A stretch of DNA of 64,000 nt from Pseudomonas iridis (GTDB lineage: Bacteria; Pseudomonadota; Gammaproteobacteria; Pseudomonadales; Pseudomonadaceae), in contig NZ_JACXXO010000002.1 in assembly GCF_017980685.1 (NCBI RefSeq), positions 62,001-126,000 on the forward strand. Reading direction: 5' to 3'. A model generated the notes under the pieces. That model worked only from the letters and a program-made list of their open reading frames with translations, was not told where the DNA came from and did not search any database. The position numbers and the translations under genes are program-made. Position 1 is the first letter of the stretch, and each line of letters opens with the position of its first letter. This document shows positions 26,913 to 35,884 of the stretch, piece by piece.

Positions 26913-28105
26913 CAGATGGTGCCCCGCAGTGGCGGGTTTTCATCGTTTAGGTAGTAATTGCCAACCGCGTGATACTTCCAGCGCACCGGGTCGTGCAGGG
27001 TGTGCACCCGGGCGTTGCGCCAGTGGCGGTCGAGGCCGTGTTCGATCAGCGTGGCCTGGCTGCCGGCCAGTTCGAACAGCGTGCTACCGGCGGCCAGCGA
27101 AATTTCAGTACTGATGGCGCGTGCTTCGGCGACGGCAATCGATGCCGCGGCGACGGTGTCTGCGTTGGTTTCGGCTTGCGCGACATCAAGAAATTCGCCG
27201 GCGCGTTCAAGCAGAGCCTCGGTCGCGTGCAGGCGAATACTCAAGTGGCCGAAGCTTTTCAGTGTCAGCGGATCTTCAGTGGCATTGTCATTACCCGAGT
27301 CGATCCATGGCCGGGTTTTGCTGCGCACAAAGTGCAGCGCGTCTTCATAAGCGGCGCGGGCGATACCGGTGTCGATGGCGGCGTGAAGGATCTGCGCGAG
27401 CGGGCCGACGGTGGTCGGGCGTTCGAAGGCGCTTTGAAACGGCAGGACGTCTTGCGCTGCGACGTACACGTCTTCGAACACCACCGAACCGCTGCCAGTG
27501 GTGCGCTGGCCGAAGCCGCTCCAGTCGTCGATCACGCTCAGGCCCTGGCTGTCACGCGAGACGAAGGCCAGTTGCTGCACGCCGTTTTCATCGACCACGG
27601 AGGTAGGAATGCGCTGCGCGTAAATCGCCCCGGTTGCGTAGAACTTGCGGCCGTTGATGCGATAGCCGTCGCCATCACGTTTGAGGCTGGTAACGCGGTC
27701 GTGGGCGGTTCTGGTGCCCAGTTCCGCCAGTGCATTGCCAAAGCGCTGGCCGGCCAGCACCTCGGCGTACAACCGTTGTTTCTGCGCGTGGCTGCCGTTG
27801 ACCCTGAGGACTTCGAGGGCATAGAAATGGTTCTGCGGAATCTGCCCAAGAGAGCCGTCAGCCTGAGCGATCAGGGCGATGACTTTGGCCAGCGTGACGT
27901 TGGACACAGCGGCGCCGCCGTATTCCTTGGGGACAGTGATGCCCCACAGGCCGGAGCGGGAAAACACGTCGAGTTCGGGCAGCGGCAGGCGTCGTTCACG
28001 GTCGCGCAGGGCGCTGTCGCGTTTGAAATCTTCGGCCAGGTCGCTGGCGACGATCAGGGCTTGCTCATCGCTGGTAATGACCGCTACGGGATGGGAAAAA
28101 GTCAT
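26912..28105 (-). CDS. sfnB: SfnB-type acyl-CoA-dehydrogenase-like monooxygenase
   Basis: ATG 28105 with GGAG upstream gives 397 residues. The fold is acyl-CoA dehydrogenase-like with DszC/SfnB features: LPLPELDVFSRSGLWGITVPKEYGG, GSLGQIPQNHFYALEVL, VIDDWSGFGQRTTGSGSVVFEDV, and RNARVHTLHDPVRWKYHAVGNY at the end. SfnB homologues serve in dimethyl sulfone or related sulfur use under sulfate limitation. The protein is paralogous along its full length to the next gene. It overlaps the monooxygenase gene by 4 bp. Confidence 0.88.
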   Translation of the reverse strand: MTFSHPVAVITSDEQALIVASDLAEDFKRDSALRDRERRLPLPELDVFSRSGLWGITVPKEYGGAAVSNVTLAKVIALIAQADGSLGQIPQNHFYALEVLRVNGSHAQKQRLYAEVLAGQRFGNALAELGTRTAHDRVTSLKRDGDGYRINGRKFYATGAIYAQRIPTSVVDENGVQQLAFVSRDSQGLSVIDDWSGFGQRTTGSGSVVFEDVYVAAQDVLPFQSAFERPTTVGPLAQILHAAIDTGIARAAYEDALHFVRSKTRPWIDSGNDNATEDPLTLKSFGHLSIRLHATEALLERAGEFLDVAQAETNADTVAAASIAVAEARAISTEISLAAGSTLFELAGSQATLIEHGLDRHWRNARVHTLHDPVRWKYHAVGNYYLNDENPPLRGTI

Positions 28106-28125
28106 GTGTTTCTCCAAAGATCTGG

Positions 28126-29367
28126 TCAAATCCAGGAATGGCGAGCCGGCAACGTGCCGTTCAGGCGATAGGCGCCGACCGCGTAATATTTCCAGCGCAC
28201 CGGGTCGTGCAGCGTGTGCACGCGGGCGTTGCGCCAGTGACGGTCGAGGTTGAATTCGGCGAGGGTGGCGCGGCTGCCGGCCAGTTCGAACAGCTTTTCG
28301 CTGGCCAGCAGCGAGATCTCGGTGGTGAGCACTTTGGCTTCAGCCACAGCTATCGAGGCGCGGGCGGCGGACTCGACGGTGACTGGCGCGGCATGTACCT
28401 GATCGAGCACTTGCCCGGCCTTGCGCAGCAGCGCTTCGGCGGCATGCAGTTCGATTTTCAGCTTGCCGATGTCAGCTATGACATAGAGGTCATCGCTGGC
28501 GCGCTCGACCTTGGCGTCAATCCATGGCCGCGCGCGGGTTTTGACAAACTCGATGGCGTCTTCGATGGCGCCACGGGCGATGCCGGCGTCGATCGCTGCT
28601 TGAATCAGTTGTGACACCGCGCCTTGAATGTTCGGGGTTTCGTTGATCTTCCAGTTGTCGACGACAAGGCTCGCTTCGACGCGCACGTTGTTCAGCAGGA
28701 TCGTGCCGCTGGCGGTGGTGCGCTGGCCGAAGCCCGACCAATCATCAACAATGCGCAAACCCGGTGTGCCGCGGCGGACGAAGGCCAGCACTTGCTTGCC
28801 GTCATCGTTGAGCGCTTTCACCGCGACCCAGTGCGCAAACAGCGCGCCGGTGGAATAAAACTTCTGGCCGTTGATCACGTACTCATCGCCGTCAGCGGTG
28901 ATGCGCGCTTTCAGTTCCAGGGTGTTTTTGGTGCCGCGTTCAGGGCCGGCATTGCCGATGCGCCAGCCTTCCAGAACACTTTGGAACAGCTGCCTTTTCT
29001 GCGCTTCGGTGGCGCAGCCAAGCACCAGGTTGATGATGCCGAACTGGTTCTGCGGGATCTGTCCCAGTGCCGGATCGGCGGCGGAAATAATCGCGAACAC
29101 CTCGGCCAGCGTGACGAACGAAACCTGCGGACCACCGTATTCGCGCGGGATGGCAATGCTGCCCAGACCACTTCGGGTGAACTGTTCGATTTCCGGCCAC
29201 GGCAATTTGCGTTGGCGGTCGCGCCTGGCGGCCTGCACGCGGGCGACTTGCGCCAGCTCAAGGGCGGCCTCTAGGGCTTGGGCGTCGTTGCGCAAGACTT
29301 GCGCGGGCAACAACAGCGGGGCGATGTCCAGATCAGACTGGACGATTGCATCTGCCAGACTGGACAT
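28126..29367 (-). CDS. sfnB: SfnB-type acyl-CoA-dehydrogenase-like monooxygenase, second copy
   Basis: The 413-residue paralogue of the preceding gene shares LPWPEIEQFTRSGLGSIAIPREYGG, LGQIPQNQFGI, VDDWSGFGQRTTASGTILL and RNARVHTLHDPVRWKYYAVGAY. The tandem arrangement, 20 bp apart, points to gene duplication. It is the first gene of the leftward operon ending in the flavin monooxygenase. Two DszC-like enzymes may oxidise different thioether or sulfone substrates or act as a hetero-oligomer; neither is shown by the sequence. Confidence 0.87.
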   Translation of the reverse strand: MSSLADAIVQSDLDIAPLLLPAQVLRNDAQALEAALELAQVARVQAARRDRQRKLPWPEIEQFTRSGLGSIAIPREYGGPQVSFVTLAEVFAIISAADPALGQIPQNQFGIINLVLGCATEAQKRQLFQSVLEGWRIGNAGPERGTKNTLELKARITADGDEYVINGQKFYSTGALFAHWVAVKALNDDGKQVLAFVRRGTPGLRIVDDWSGFGQRTTASGTILLNNVRVEASLVVDNWKINETPNIQGAVSQLIQAAIDAGIARGAIEDAIEFVKTRARPWIDAKVERASDDLYVIADIGKLKIELHAAEALLRKAGQVLDQVHAAPVTVESAARASIAVAEAKVLTTEISLLASEKLFELAGSRATLAEFNLDRHWRNARVHTLHDPVRWKYYAVGAYRLNGTLPARHSWI

Positions 29368-29667
29368 CAGTGCCGCTCCTTGGCTGCACGCAATGCCCTG
29401 GCGATCTGCACTGGGGTGATTGTGTTCCGGACCATACTACCTACCTCACATCTCATGAAAACGCCGCACAGTGCAGCGAAAGAAAGAATGTCCGGTGGTC
29501 CGGTTCATATACCCTAAGCGTGTATAAAAATTAAATAAACTAACTTTTAGGAATATGTATAGAAGGGTTGAAGGTCGGGTTGGTCAAGAATTCCGAGGTT
29601 GGTAAAACCCCTGCGGTGAACGTGAACGATGGTGAGGCGAACGTTCCCTCACCCGTTGGATTCACTG

Positions 29668-30432
29668 CTAAGGCTTGCGCGTTTCGGCCGTCTTGAGTGC
29701 TTGCGTCAATGGCACCTTCAGATAAGGATTCACACAACCGATCTTCAATGTCCGTGGCGGTGCCCAGCGCGAGTTGTTGCCGACCCGGTCGAGGATGCAG
29801 TAGGTCACGTCCAGGCGCATATCCTCGCCGGCTTCGACGATGACCGACGGCGGCACCCAGACCTGAATCGGCAGCCCGATATCGGCAGCCGTGATCGGCG
29901 CGAGATCCATACGGACATCGCCCCAGCGCAAAGTGATGGCGTCGTCTTCCGCCATGTTCAGGTAGGGCTCTATGGTCAGTGGCACGCCGCGTTTGATCTG
30001 ATTCGGATTCACCCCCTGACGGCGAATGGCATCGGGGATTATCACCGGCGCCAGTTGCTGGTTTTCGTCACCGCACACGGCGGCTGGCTGGCCGCCAGGA
30101 CATTCGAGTTTGACCTGTACGCGCGTCGCTGCCGACAGTGCCGCCCCCTGACCGACTTGCATCACCCGGTAGTGGATACGCGCGGTGCCGTTGACAATGA
30201 AACTCTCCGGCACACGCATGCTGATCGACTCGCCAACGTCCTCGGCGGTCAGCACCTTTGATGCGACGTAGCACTTGTTCCAGAACAGTTCGATCAGGTC
30301 GCCGCAGTCCATGTCGGGATAGGGCGAAACGGCGACCAGCAGATGTGCGGCGGCGGTCAGGTTGATGCCGGTTTTTTGCGCTGGCGACAGTGTCGGTGCT
30401 GCCAGTTCGGGGGTATGCGAAGTGCGGGTCAT
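29668..30432 (-). CDS. Unknown protein with two tandem beta-sandwich-like modules
   Basis: ATG 30432 (GGAGAG upstream) gives 254 residues. Two modules repeat the same pattern: PYPDMDCGDLIELFWN...VGESISMRVPESFIV...IHYRV at about residues 38-100, and PYLNMAEDDAITLRWG...IGLPIQVWVPPSVIV...LDVTYCILD at about 155-215. These look like Ig-like modules seen in large Pseudomonas surface or hypothetical proteins. No signal peptide or membrane helix is visible. The gene interrupts the sulfur region between sfnB and tcyN and its function is unknown. Confidence 0.7.
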   Translation of the reverse strand: MTRTSHTPELAAPTLSPAQKTGINLTAAAHLLVAVSPYPDMDCGDLIELFWNKCYVASKVLTAEDVGESISMRVPESFIVNGTARIHYRVMQVGQGAALSAATRVQVKLECPGGQPAAVCGDENQQLAPVIIPDAIRRQGVNPNQIKRGVPLTIEPYLNMAEDDAITLRWGDVRMDLAPITAADIGLPIQVWVPPSVIVEAGEDMRLDVTYCILDRVGNNSRWAPPRTLKIGCVNPYLKVPLTQALKTAETRKP

Positions 30433-30906
30433 CGATTTCTCTCCTTGAAGCCTTGCAGCGAAGTCCGTTTCTGGAAGAACAAATGGCATGAATCAACTGG
30501 CAATAAAGCAATGAACATTTTGTTCAACTTGAGAGTGAGTTGATTAAACTAAGTAGTGCCGGTTGGCGACTAGATAAGAGGGTGCGGGGAGGGGTGTCAA
30601 TAGTCGGTGGTAGTTAATCTTGGAATTGAGGTTCTATCAGAATTTTCCTACATTTCTGAAGTCAAACTCCTAGGCGTAAAGGCGAATATGGCTACCTTTC
30701 ACAGGCTTTTTTAGCCGTTTTTACGCAGAGTTATTCATACTCCTGCCAGTGACATTCGATAAGTTTCAGGCGAGTTTTATCTGTTGCAGAACATATATAC
30801 ATGTAGTGCGTTGAGTGTGTCTGGCGTGTATATAGTCGGGAGGGGGTTGGAGCGGGGTAAAGATAACTTCCATCCATGGAAGTTTGAGAGGGTGCGTTAA
30901 ACATTC
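30433..30906. other. 474 bp intergenic stretch, AT-rich, no gene seen
   Basis: The stretch between the unknown two-module gene and tcyN is clearly more AT-rich than its flanks. It contains an imperfect inverted repeat (TCAGAA...TTCTGA at about 30637-30659) around TTTTCCTACA, and no open frame with a ribosome site. It probably holds the promoter of the leftward two-module gene; no -35/-10 pair could be assigned safely. Confidence 0.6.
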
Positions 30907-31656
30907 TCAGGCGTGATTCAGGAACTTGCTGAGAAACTGTTGAGTGCGTTCTTCTTTCGGGTTGGCAAACAACGCTTTGGCTTCACCTTGTTCAACGATC
31001 ACGCCCTTGTCGAAAAACACCACACGGTTGGCCACGTCACGGGCGAAGCCCATTTCGTGGGTGACGATCACCATGGTGCGTTTTTCTTCAGCGAGACCGC
31101 GGATGGTCGCCAGCACTTCGCCGACCAGTTCCGGGTCGAGGGCCGAAGTCGGCTCGTCGAACAGGATCACTTCCGGCTCCATCGCCAACGCACGGGCGAT
31201 CGCCACACGTTGTTGCTGGCCCCCGGAAAGTCGACGCGGATAAGCGTCTTCCTTGCCGGCGAGACCGACCTTGGTCAGTAGCTTCTTGCCCAGGGCAACC
31301 GCTTGTTCGCGCGGCATCTTCTTGACCACGATCGGCCCTTCGATGACGTTTTCCAGAGCGGTGCGATGGGGGAACAGGTTGAAGTTCTGGAACACGAAGC
31401 CCACATGCTGGCGCAGATTGCGCACCAGACCTTGTTGCTGGTTCAGCGGGCGGCGGGTATCGATTTCGATATCGCCGACCTTGATCCGGCCGCTGGTGGG
31501 TTCTTCAAGGAAATTCAGGCAGCGCAGGAACGTCGTCTTGCCCGAGCCGCTAGGGCCGATGATCGCGACGACCTCGCCTTCCTTAACCTCAAGGTCAATG
31601 CCGTTGAGCACCACTTGACCCTTGAACTGCTTTGTCAGTTTTTCCACGACAATCAT
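30907..31656 (-). CDS. tcyN: L-cystine ABC transporter ATP-binding protein TcyN
   Basis: The 249-residue polar amino-acid ATPase has Walker [10 protein letters not shown] at about residues 34-42, signature LSGGQQQRV, Walker [17 protein letters not shown] and the [11 protein letters not shown] switch. Its position after permease and binding-protein genes of the cystine type identifies it as TcyN/YecC. The gene follows tcyL with a 4 bp gap. It energises cystine (and related disulfide or sulfide) import. Confidence 0.92.
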   Translation of the reverse strand: MIVVEKLTKQFKGQVVLNGIDLEVKEGEVVAIIGPSGSGKTTFLRCLNFLEEPTSGRIKVGDIEIDTRRPLNQQQGLVRNLRQHVGFVFQNFNLFPHRTALENVIEGPIVVKKMPREQAVALGKKLLTKVGLAGKEDAYPRRLSGGQQQRVAIARALAMEPEVILFDEPTSALDPELVGEVLATIRGLAEEKRTMVIVTHEMGFARDVANRVVFFDKGVIVEQGEAKALFANPKEERTQQFLSKFLNHA

Positions 31657-31660
31657 GGGG

Positions 31661-32326
31661 TCAGGACTCCTGGTCGTGCCGATTGACCCGCTCTTCCAAC
31701 TTGTTCTGCAAGTGCGACAGCACCGTGGCCAGAATCCAGTAGATCAGCGCGGCGGCAAGATACATGGTGAAGACTTCGAAAGTCCGGGCGGTAATCAGCT
31801 GCGCCTGACGGAATAGTTCCGGCACCTGAATGGTTGCGGCCAGTGCAGTGTCCTTGACCAGTGAAATGAAGCTGTTGCCCAGCGGCGGCAATGCCGTGCG
31901 CATCGCTTGCGGCAGGATGGCCCGACGCAAGGTTTGCGCGCGGGTCATGCCGATGCTCGCAGCGGCCTCCCACTGGCCGCGTTCGATCGAGCCGATCGCG
32001 GCGCGCAGGATTTCACAGGCGTAGGCGGCCATGTTCAGCGAGAAGCCGATCAGCGCCGCTGGCAGCGGATCAAGCTCCAGGCCCATTTGCGGCAAGCCGT
32101 AATAAATCACGAACAGCTGCACCAGCAACGGCGTGCCGCGAAAGAACGACACGTAGATGCGGGCCAGCCAGCTGACCGACTTGAAGCGTGACAGGCGCAT
32201 CAACGCCAGACCAAAGCCCAGCAGCAGGCCGAAGAACATCCCGCCAAGGCTGAGGACAACCGTGTAATACGCGCCCTTGAGCAGGAAGGGCGCGGAATCA
32301 AGTGCGAGTTGGAAAGCTTCTTCCAT
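31661..32326 (-). CDS. tcyL: L-cystine ABC transporter permease TcyL
   Basis: The 221-residue inner-membrane permease of the His/Glu/Gln type has helices near residues 15-40 and 60-80, [21 protein letters not shown], and the EAA loop [32 protein letters not shown]. It acts as a homodimer with TcyN and TcyJ. The TAATG overlap with tcyJ upstream shows tight coupling in the order tcyJ-tcyL-tcyN. Confidence 0.92.
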   Translation of the reverse strand: MEEAFQLALDSAPFLLKGAYYTVVLSLGGMFFGLLLGFGLALMRLSRFKSVSWLARIYVSFFRGTPLLVQLFVIYYGLPQMGLELDPLPAALIGFSLNMAAYACEILRAAIGSIERGQWEAAASIGMTRAQTLRRAILPQAMRTALPPLGNSFISLVKDTALAATIQVPELFRQAQLITARTFEVFTMYLAAALIYWILATVLSHLQNKLEERVNRHDQES

Positions 32327-33126
32327 TATTTAGTGACGTCTGCGTTGAAGTATTTTTCCGACAGCTTCTTCAGGGTGCCGTCTGCACGCAGTTCGTCGAG
32401 GGCCTTGTTCAGGGCGGCCAGCAGTTCCGGCTCGCCTTTGCGCAGGGCAATACCGGACTCCTGACGGGAAAAGGCTTCACCAGCAGCGACGGTTTTCGGA
32501 GCTTTTTTGGCGTACTCGAGGGCGGCCAGACGGTCGATCAGGATAGCGTCGGTGCGGCCATTGTTCAGGTCGGCGAACTTGGTCGGATCATCATCGTAGG
32601 TACGCACGTCTGCACCCGGCACGTTGGCGCGGACCCACTGCTCGTAGTTGGTGCCCAGACCCACACCGACTTTCTTGCCGGCCAGGTCAGCGGCGGTCTT
32701 GATGTTCAGCGCGGATTCCTTGCTCTTGAGCACCAACGCCTGGATACCGGAGACGGTGTACGGTTCGGAGAAGTCGTACTTCTTCTTGCGCTCCTCGGAG
32801 ATGGTCACCTGATTGACCACGACGTCCAGGCGCTTGGATTCCAGCGCAGCGAGGATGCCATCCCATTTGGTTGGCTGGATCTTGGCTTTGACACCGAGTT
32901 TTTGCGCCAGGGCTTCGGAGAGCTCGACTTCGAAACCGGACAGTTTGCCGTCGGCATCGACGAAGCTGAACGGTGGGTAAGTGCCTTCCAGGCCGACGTT
33001 GATAACGCCTTTGTCCTTGATCTGTTGCAGCTGCTCACCGGCCACTGCCTGGCCGATCAGACCGGCGCTCAGCGCCAGGCCCAGCGAGCCAACCAGCAGA
33101 TTGCGACGTAGTGCGGAAAAATTCAT
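32326..33126 (-). CDS. tcyJ: L-cystine-binding periplasmic protein TcyJ
   Basis: The 266-residue protein has a signal peptide (cleavage near QAVA-GEQ) and a family-3 binding fold: GVINVGLEGTYPPFSFVDADGKLSGFEVELSEALA, VNQVTISEERKKKYDFSEPY, and KKVGVGLGTNYEQWV. It corresponds to E. coli FliY/TcyJ, which captures cystine. It heads the tcyJLN transcript and lies beside a D-cysteine desulfhydrase gene on the same strand, as tcyJ (fliY) and dcyD are linked in E. coli. Confidence 0.93.
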   Translation of the reverse strand: MNFSALRRNLLVGSLGLALSAGLIGQAVAGEQLQQIKDKGVINVGLEGTYPPFSFVDADGKLSGFEVELSEALAQKLGVKAKIQPTKWDGILAALESKRLDVVVNQVTISEERKKKYDFSEPYTVSGIQALVLKSKESALNIKTAADLAGKKVGVGLGTNYEQWVRANVPGADVRTYDDDPTKFADLNNGRTDAILIDRLAALEYAKKAPKTVAAGEAFSRQESGIALRKGEPELLAALNKALDELRADGTLKKLSEKYFNADVTK

Positions 33127-33330
33127 GACAAGCCCCTGTGTTTTCTTATGGAAGACGCTTAAGGAATGTAGGCAAATGGGTGATTTGAACGACAGCGCTA
33201 TCCTGCCTTAAAGCAGCTTATGCGTCTCTCGCGAAATTCGCCTGCGGCGAGACTATATGATGACTGCGTTAGACTTGAAAATACTAAATACTTAATTTGA
33301 TATTCTCTTGAGGAATATGTGGCGAATTCG

Positions 33331-33403
33331 AAAAGATCGCAGCCTTCGGTAGCTCCAGGTGAACGCAATCCGATGCAGGAGCTGCCGAAGGCTGCGATCT
33401 TTT
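33331..33403. repeat. Inverted repeat, AAAAGATCGCAGCCTTCG class
   Basis: AAAAGATCGCAGCCTTCGG and its inverse CCGAAGGCTGCGATCTTTT enclose about 35 bp between tcyJ and dcyD. This is another dispersed Pseudomonas palindrome class, and the T run at its end could terminate transcription. Confidence 0.85.
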
Positions 33404-33413
33404 GATCTTTCGG

Positions 33414-34406
33414 CTACAGAAAATCCTTATAGGCAAACAACGCCGGGGCCCCACCGGTGTGCAGGAAAATAATCGGACCTTGTTCGAAGCGCGAACGGCC
33501 AATGCCATCGAGCAAACCCGCCATGGCCTTGCCGGTATACACCGGGTCGAGTAACAGGCCTTCCTGACTGGCTAACAACTTTACCGCCGCCAGTGTCCCG
33601 GCATTCGGTTCGCCGTAGCGCGGGCCGAAGTATTCGTCCCACAATTCGACTTTGAAGCTTGCCGGCAGCGCTACGCCGAGCAGCTCCGCCGTGCGTTCGG
33701 CCAGACCTTGCACCTTCGGGCGCTGGTCTTCTTCGCTACGCGAAACGGTCACGCCGATCACCGGCAATTCGGGTAACGCTTCGCTCAGGGCCAGCGCCAG
33801 ACCGCTGTGCGTGCCGGCACTGCCTGAAGCCAACACCACGGCGGCGAAGTCGAGGCCGGTGTCCTTGATCTGCTCGGCCAGTTCCAGGCCTGCGCGCACG
33901 TAACCCAGCGCACCGAGCGCATTCGAGCCACCGATCGGCACCAGATACGGCTTCTTGCCGTTGCTGCGCAAACGCGCGGCGAGGGCGGTCAGTTGCTCGT
34001 CGGCGTTGTCGAGGTTTTCGACCAGCTCGACCTTGGTGTCGAACAGGTCCAGCAGCAGCCGATTGCCGTTGCCGATGTAGTTACTGTCGTCAGTGCCCAA
34101 CGGATTTTCCAACAGCGCGACACAACTCAGGCCCAGTCTGGCGGCCAGTGCTGCGGTCTGGCGAACATGGTTCGATTGCAGCGCGCCGGCGGTGATCAGC
34201 GTGTCGGCGCACTGCGCGAGCGCATCGGCGGCGAGGTATTCGAGTTTGCGTAATTTGTTGCCGCCCATGGCCAGCGGCGTCAGATCATCGCGTTTGATGT
34301 AGACCTCGCGGCCGAGCCAGGCAGAGAGGCGCTCAAGTTTTTCCAGTGGGGTAGGTTGGCCGAGCAGGTCGAGACGGTTAAAACGGTCCAGCTGTTGTTT
34401 AATCAT
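33414..34406 (-). CDS. dcyD: D-cysteine desulfhydrase
   Basis: The 330-residue PLP enzyme of the ACC-deaminase family has the Lys-containing [12 protein letters not shown] motif near residues 45-56, [40 protein letters not shown] and the late HTGGAPALF. It converts D-cysteine to pyruvate, sulfide and ammonia. The link with tcyJLN is conserved in enterobacteria and pseudomonads, where it detoxifies D-cysteine and frees sulfide for assimilation. Confidence 0.92.
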   Translation of the reverse strand: MIKQQLDRFNRLDLLGQPTPLEKLERLSAWLGREVYIKRDDLTPLAMGGNKLRKLEYLAADALAQCADTLITAGALQSNHVRQTAALAARLGLSCVALLENPLGTDDSNYIGNGNRLLLDLFDTKVELVENLDNADEQLTALAARLRSNGKKPYLVPIGGSNALGALGYVRAGLELAEQIKDTGLDFAAVVLASGSAGTHSGLALALSEALPELPVIGVTVSRSEEDQRPKVQGLAERTAELLGVALPASFKVELWDEYFGPRYGEPNAGTLAAVKLLASQEGLLLDPVYTGKAMAGLLDGIGRSRFEQGPIIFLHTGGAPALFAYKDFL

Positions 34407-34595
34407 GAGTCGTACTGGCGGAGAAAGATGAAAGGACTATAGGCAGTCGATTTTGCAGGGGCAACCGTGAATCGCTTATAGCCAAATGAACTGAGCCCAG
34501 CACTATCGGTTCTTAATTCGCCCTCGCAGCCATGCCGTAAAGTGGTCGCCGTTGACGCGGCCAGACAGTCCGGCCGCCCGTGAGGAGTCTTTACC

Positions 34596-35522
34596 GTGAG
34601 CGAGCGTTCCAGCCATTGGCAATTGCAGACCATCGTCAGCCAACTGCGCACCGCGCGGGATCAGTGGCGCGCACAAAATGGCCGGGCCTCCGGCGAGCAG
34701 GGTGGCCGCGAGCTGCCCTCGCGTGCTGCGATGGCGGAGATTCTCGAGGCTTTATGTGGCGCGTTGTTCCCGATGCGCCTGGGGCCGGTCGATCTGCGCG
34801 AAGAAAGTGAAGATTTTTATGTGGGGCACACCCTCGACGTCGCGTTGAATGCCTTGCTGGCGCAGACGCGACTTGAGCTGCGTTATGTTGCCCGGCACAG
34901 CGCGCAAGTCGACACCGAAGTCGAGGCCCGGGCGATCCAGATCGTCCAGGATTTTGCCCTTGCCTTGCCGGGGTTGCGCACGCTGCTCGACACCGACGTG
35001 CTGGCGGCCTATCACGGCGATCCGGCAGCGCGCAGCGTTGATGAAGTGCTGCTGTGCTACCCGGGGATTCTGGCGGTGATTCACCATCGTCTGGCGCACC
35101 ATTTGTATCGCGCCGGGTTGCCGTTGCTGGCGCGGATCAGCGCGGAAATCGCTCACTCGGCGACGGGCATCGATATCCACCCGGGCGCGCAGATCGGCCG
35201 CAGTTTCTTCATCGACCATGGCACGGGTGTGGTGATCGGCGAGACCGCGATTATTGGTGAGCGGGTGCGGATTTATCAGGCAGTGACTCTGGGCGCCAAA
35301 CGCTTCCCGGCAGATGAAGACGGGCAGTTGCAGAAGGGCCATCCGCGTCATCCGATTGTTGAAGATGACGTGGTGATTTATGCCGGGGCGACGATTCTTG
35401 GACGGATCACCATTGGCAAGGGCTCGACCATTGGCGGCAATGTCTGGCTGACGCGCAGTGTGCCGGCCGGGTGCAATTTGACTCAGGCCAATTTGCAGCA
35501 TGATGACGGGACGCAGAAGTAG
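34596..35522 (+). CDS. epsC: Serine O-acetyltransferase EpsC
   Basis: Start is GTG 34596 with GAGGAG upstream; the product has 308 residues. The C-terminal third is a left-handed beta-helix of hexapeptide repeats: GIDIHPGAQIGRSFFIDHGTGVVIGETAIIG, then VTLGAKRF and DDVVIYAGATILGRITIGKGSTIGGNVWLTR. The long N-terminal helical region marks the EpsC rather than the CysE subgroup. It makes O-acetylserine, the carbon skeleton that receives sulfide in cysteine synthesis. It is divergent from dcyD, about 190 bp apart. Confidence 0.92.
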   Translation: MSERSSHWQLQTIVSQLRTARDQWRAQNGRASGEQGGRELPSRAAMAEILEALCGALFPMRLGPVDLREESEDFYVGHTLDVALNALLAQTRLELRYVARHSAQVDTEVEARAIQIVQDFALALPGLRTLLDTDVLAAYHGDPAARSVDEVLLCYPGILAVIHHRLAHHLYRAGLPLLARISAEIAHSATGIDIHPGAQIGRSFFIDHGTGVVIGETAIIGERVRIYQAVTLGAKRFPADEDGQLQKGHPRHPIVEDDVVIYAGATILGRITIGKGSTIGGNVWLTRSVPAGCNLTQANLQHDDGTQK

Positions 35523-35554
35523 GTTTCTGAATCTGCGTTGCTGCTTCGGGCCTC

Positions 35555-35619
35555 ATCGCGAGCAGGCTCGCTCCCACAGTGGAACGCACTCCAAAGTGGG
35601 AGCGAGCCTGCTCGCGAAA
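35555..35619. repeat. REP-type inverted pair
   Basis: TCGCGAGCAGGCTCGCTCCC and its inverse enclose about 25 bp downstream of epsC. The rest of the 362 bp gap before betT holds the BetI-like operator and no further gene. Confidence 0.9.
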
Positions 35620-35763
35620 ATTTTTTAAGGTTGTACCGAGATAATGGCCTTCCGCCAATTCTCCAGTGAACGATTCGCCCCAAACCAACGTCATACCCCT
35701 CCTTGAGCTAGCGTAGGAAAGCTACCGCTTAGCCGTGCGATTAGTCCTTAGCGCCCTATCCAT

Positions 35764-35793
35764 GTTTAACTTGAACGTTCATTCAAGTTAAAC
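35764..35793. promoter_or_regulatory. BetI-like operator upstream of betT
   Basis: GTTTAACTTGAA-CGTTCA-TTCAAGTTAAAC is a perfect 12-bp inverted repeat. The core TTGAACGTTCA matches the E. coli BetI site (TTGAACGTCCAAT). It lies 91 bp before the betT start, in the right place to repress it in the absence of choline. Confidence 0.85.
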
Positions 35794-35884
35794 CGGTGGT
35801 TCGCTGCCCGCTCACAACAGGAGGCTTGCCTTTGCTGAGTCCGATCATTTCAGCCACGTTTCAACCCCTAGAGGTGCACGTTTC

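Noticed and set aside
29540..29737. 65-codon frame just after the two-module gene on the minus strand
   Set aside because: It overlaps the end of that gene in another frame, has no ribosome site and no recognisable sequence.
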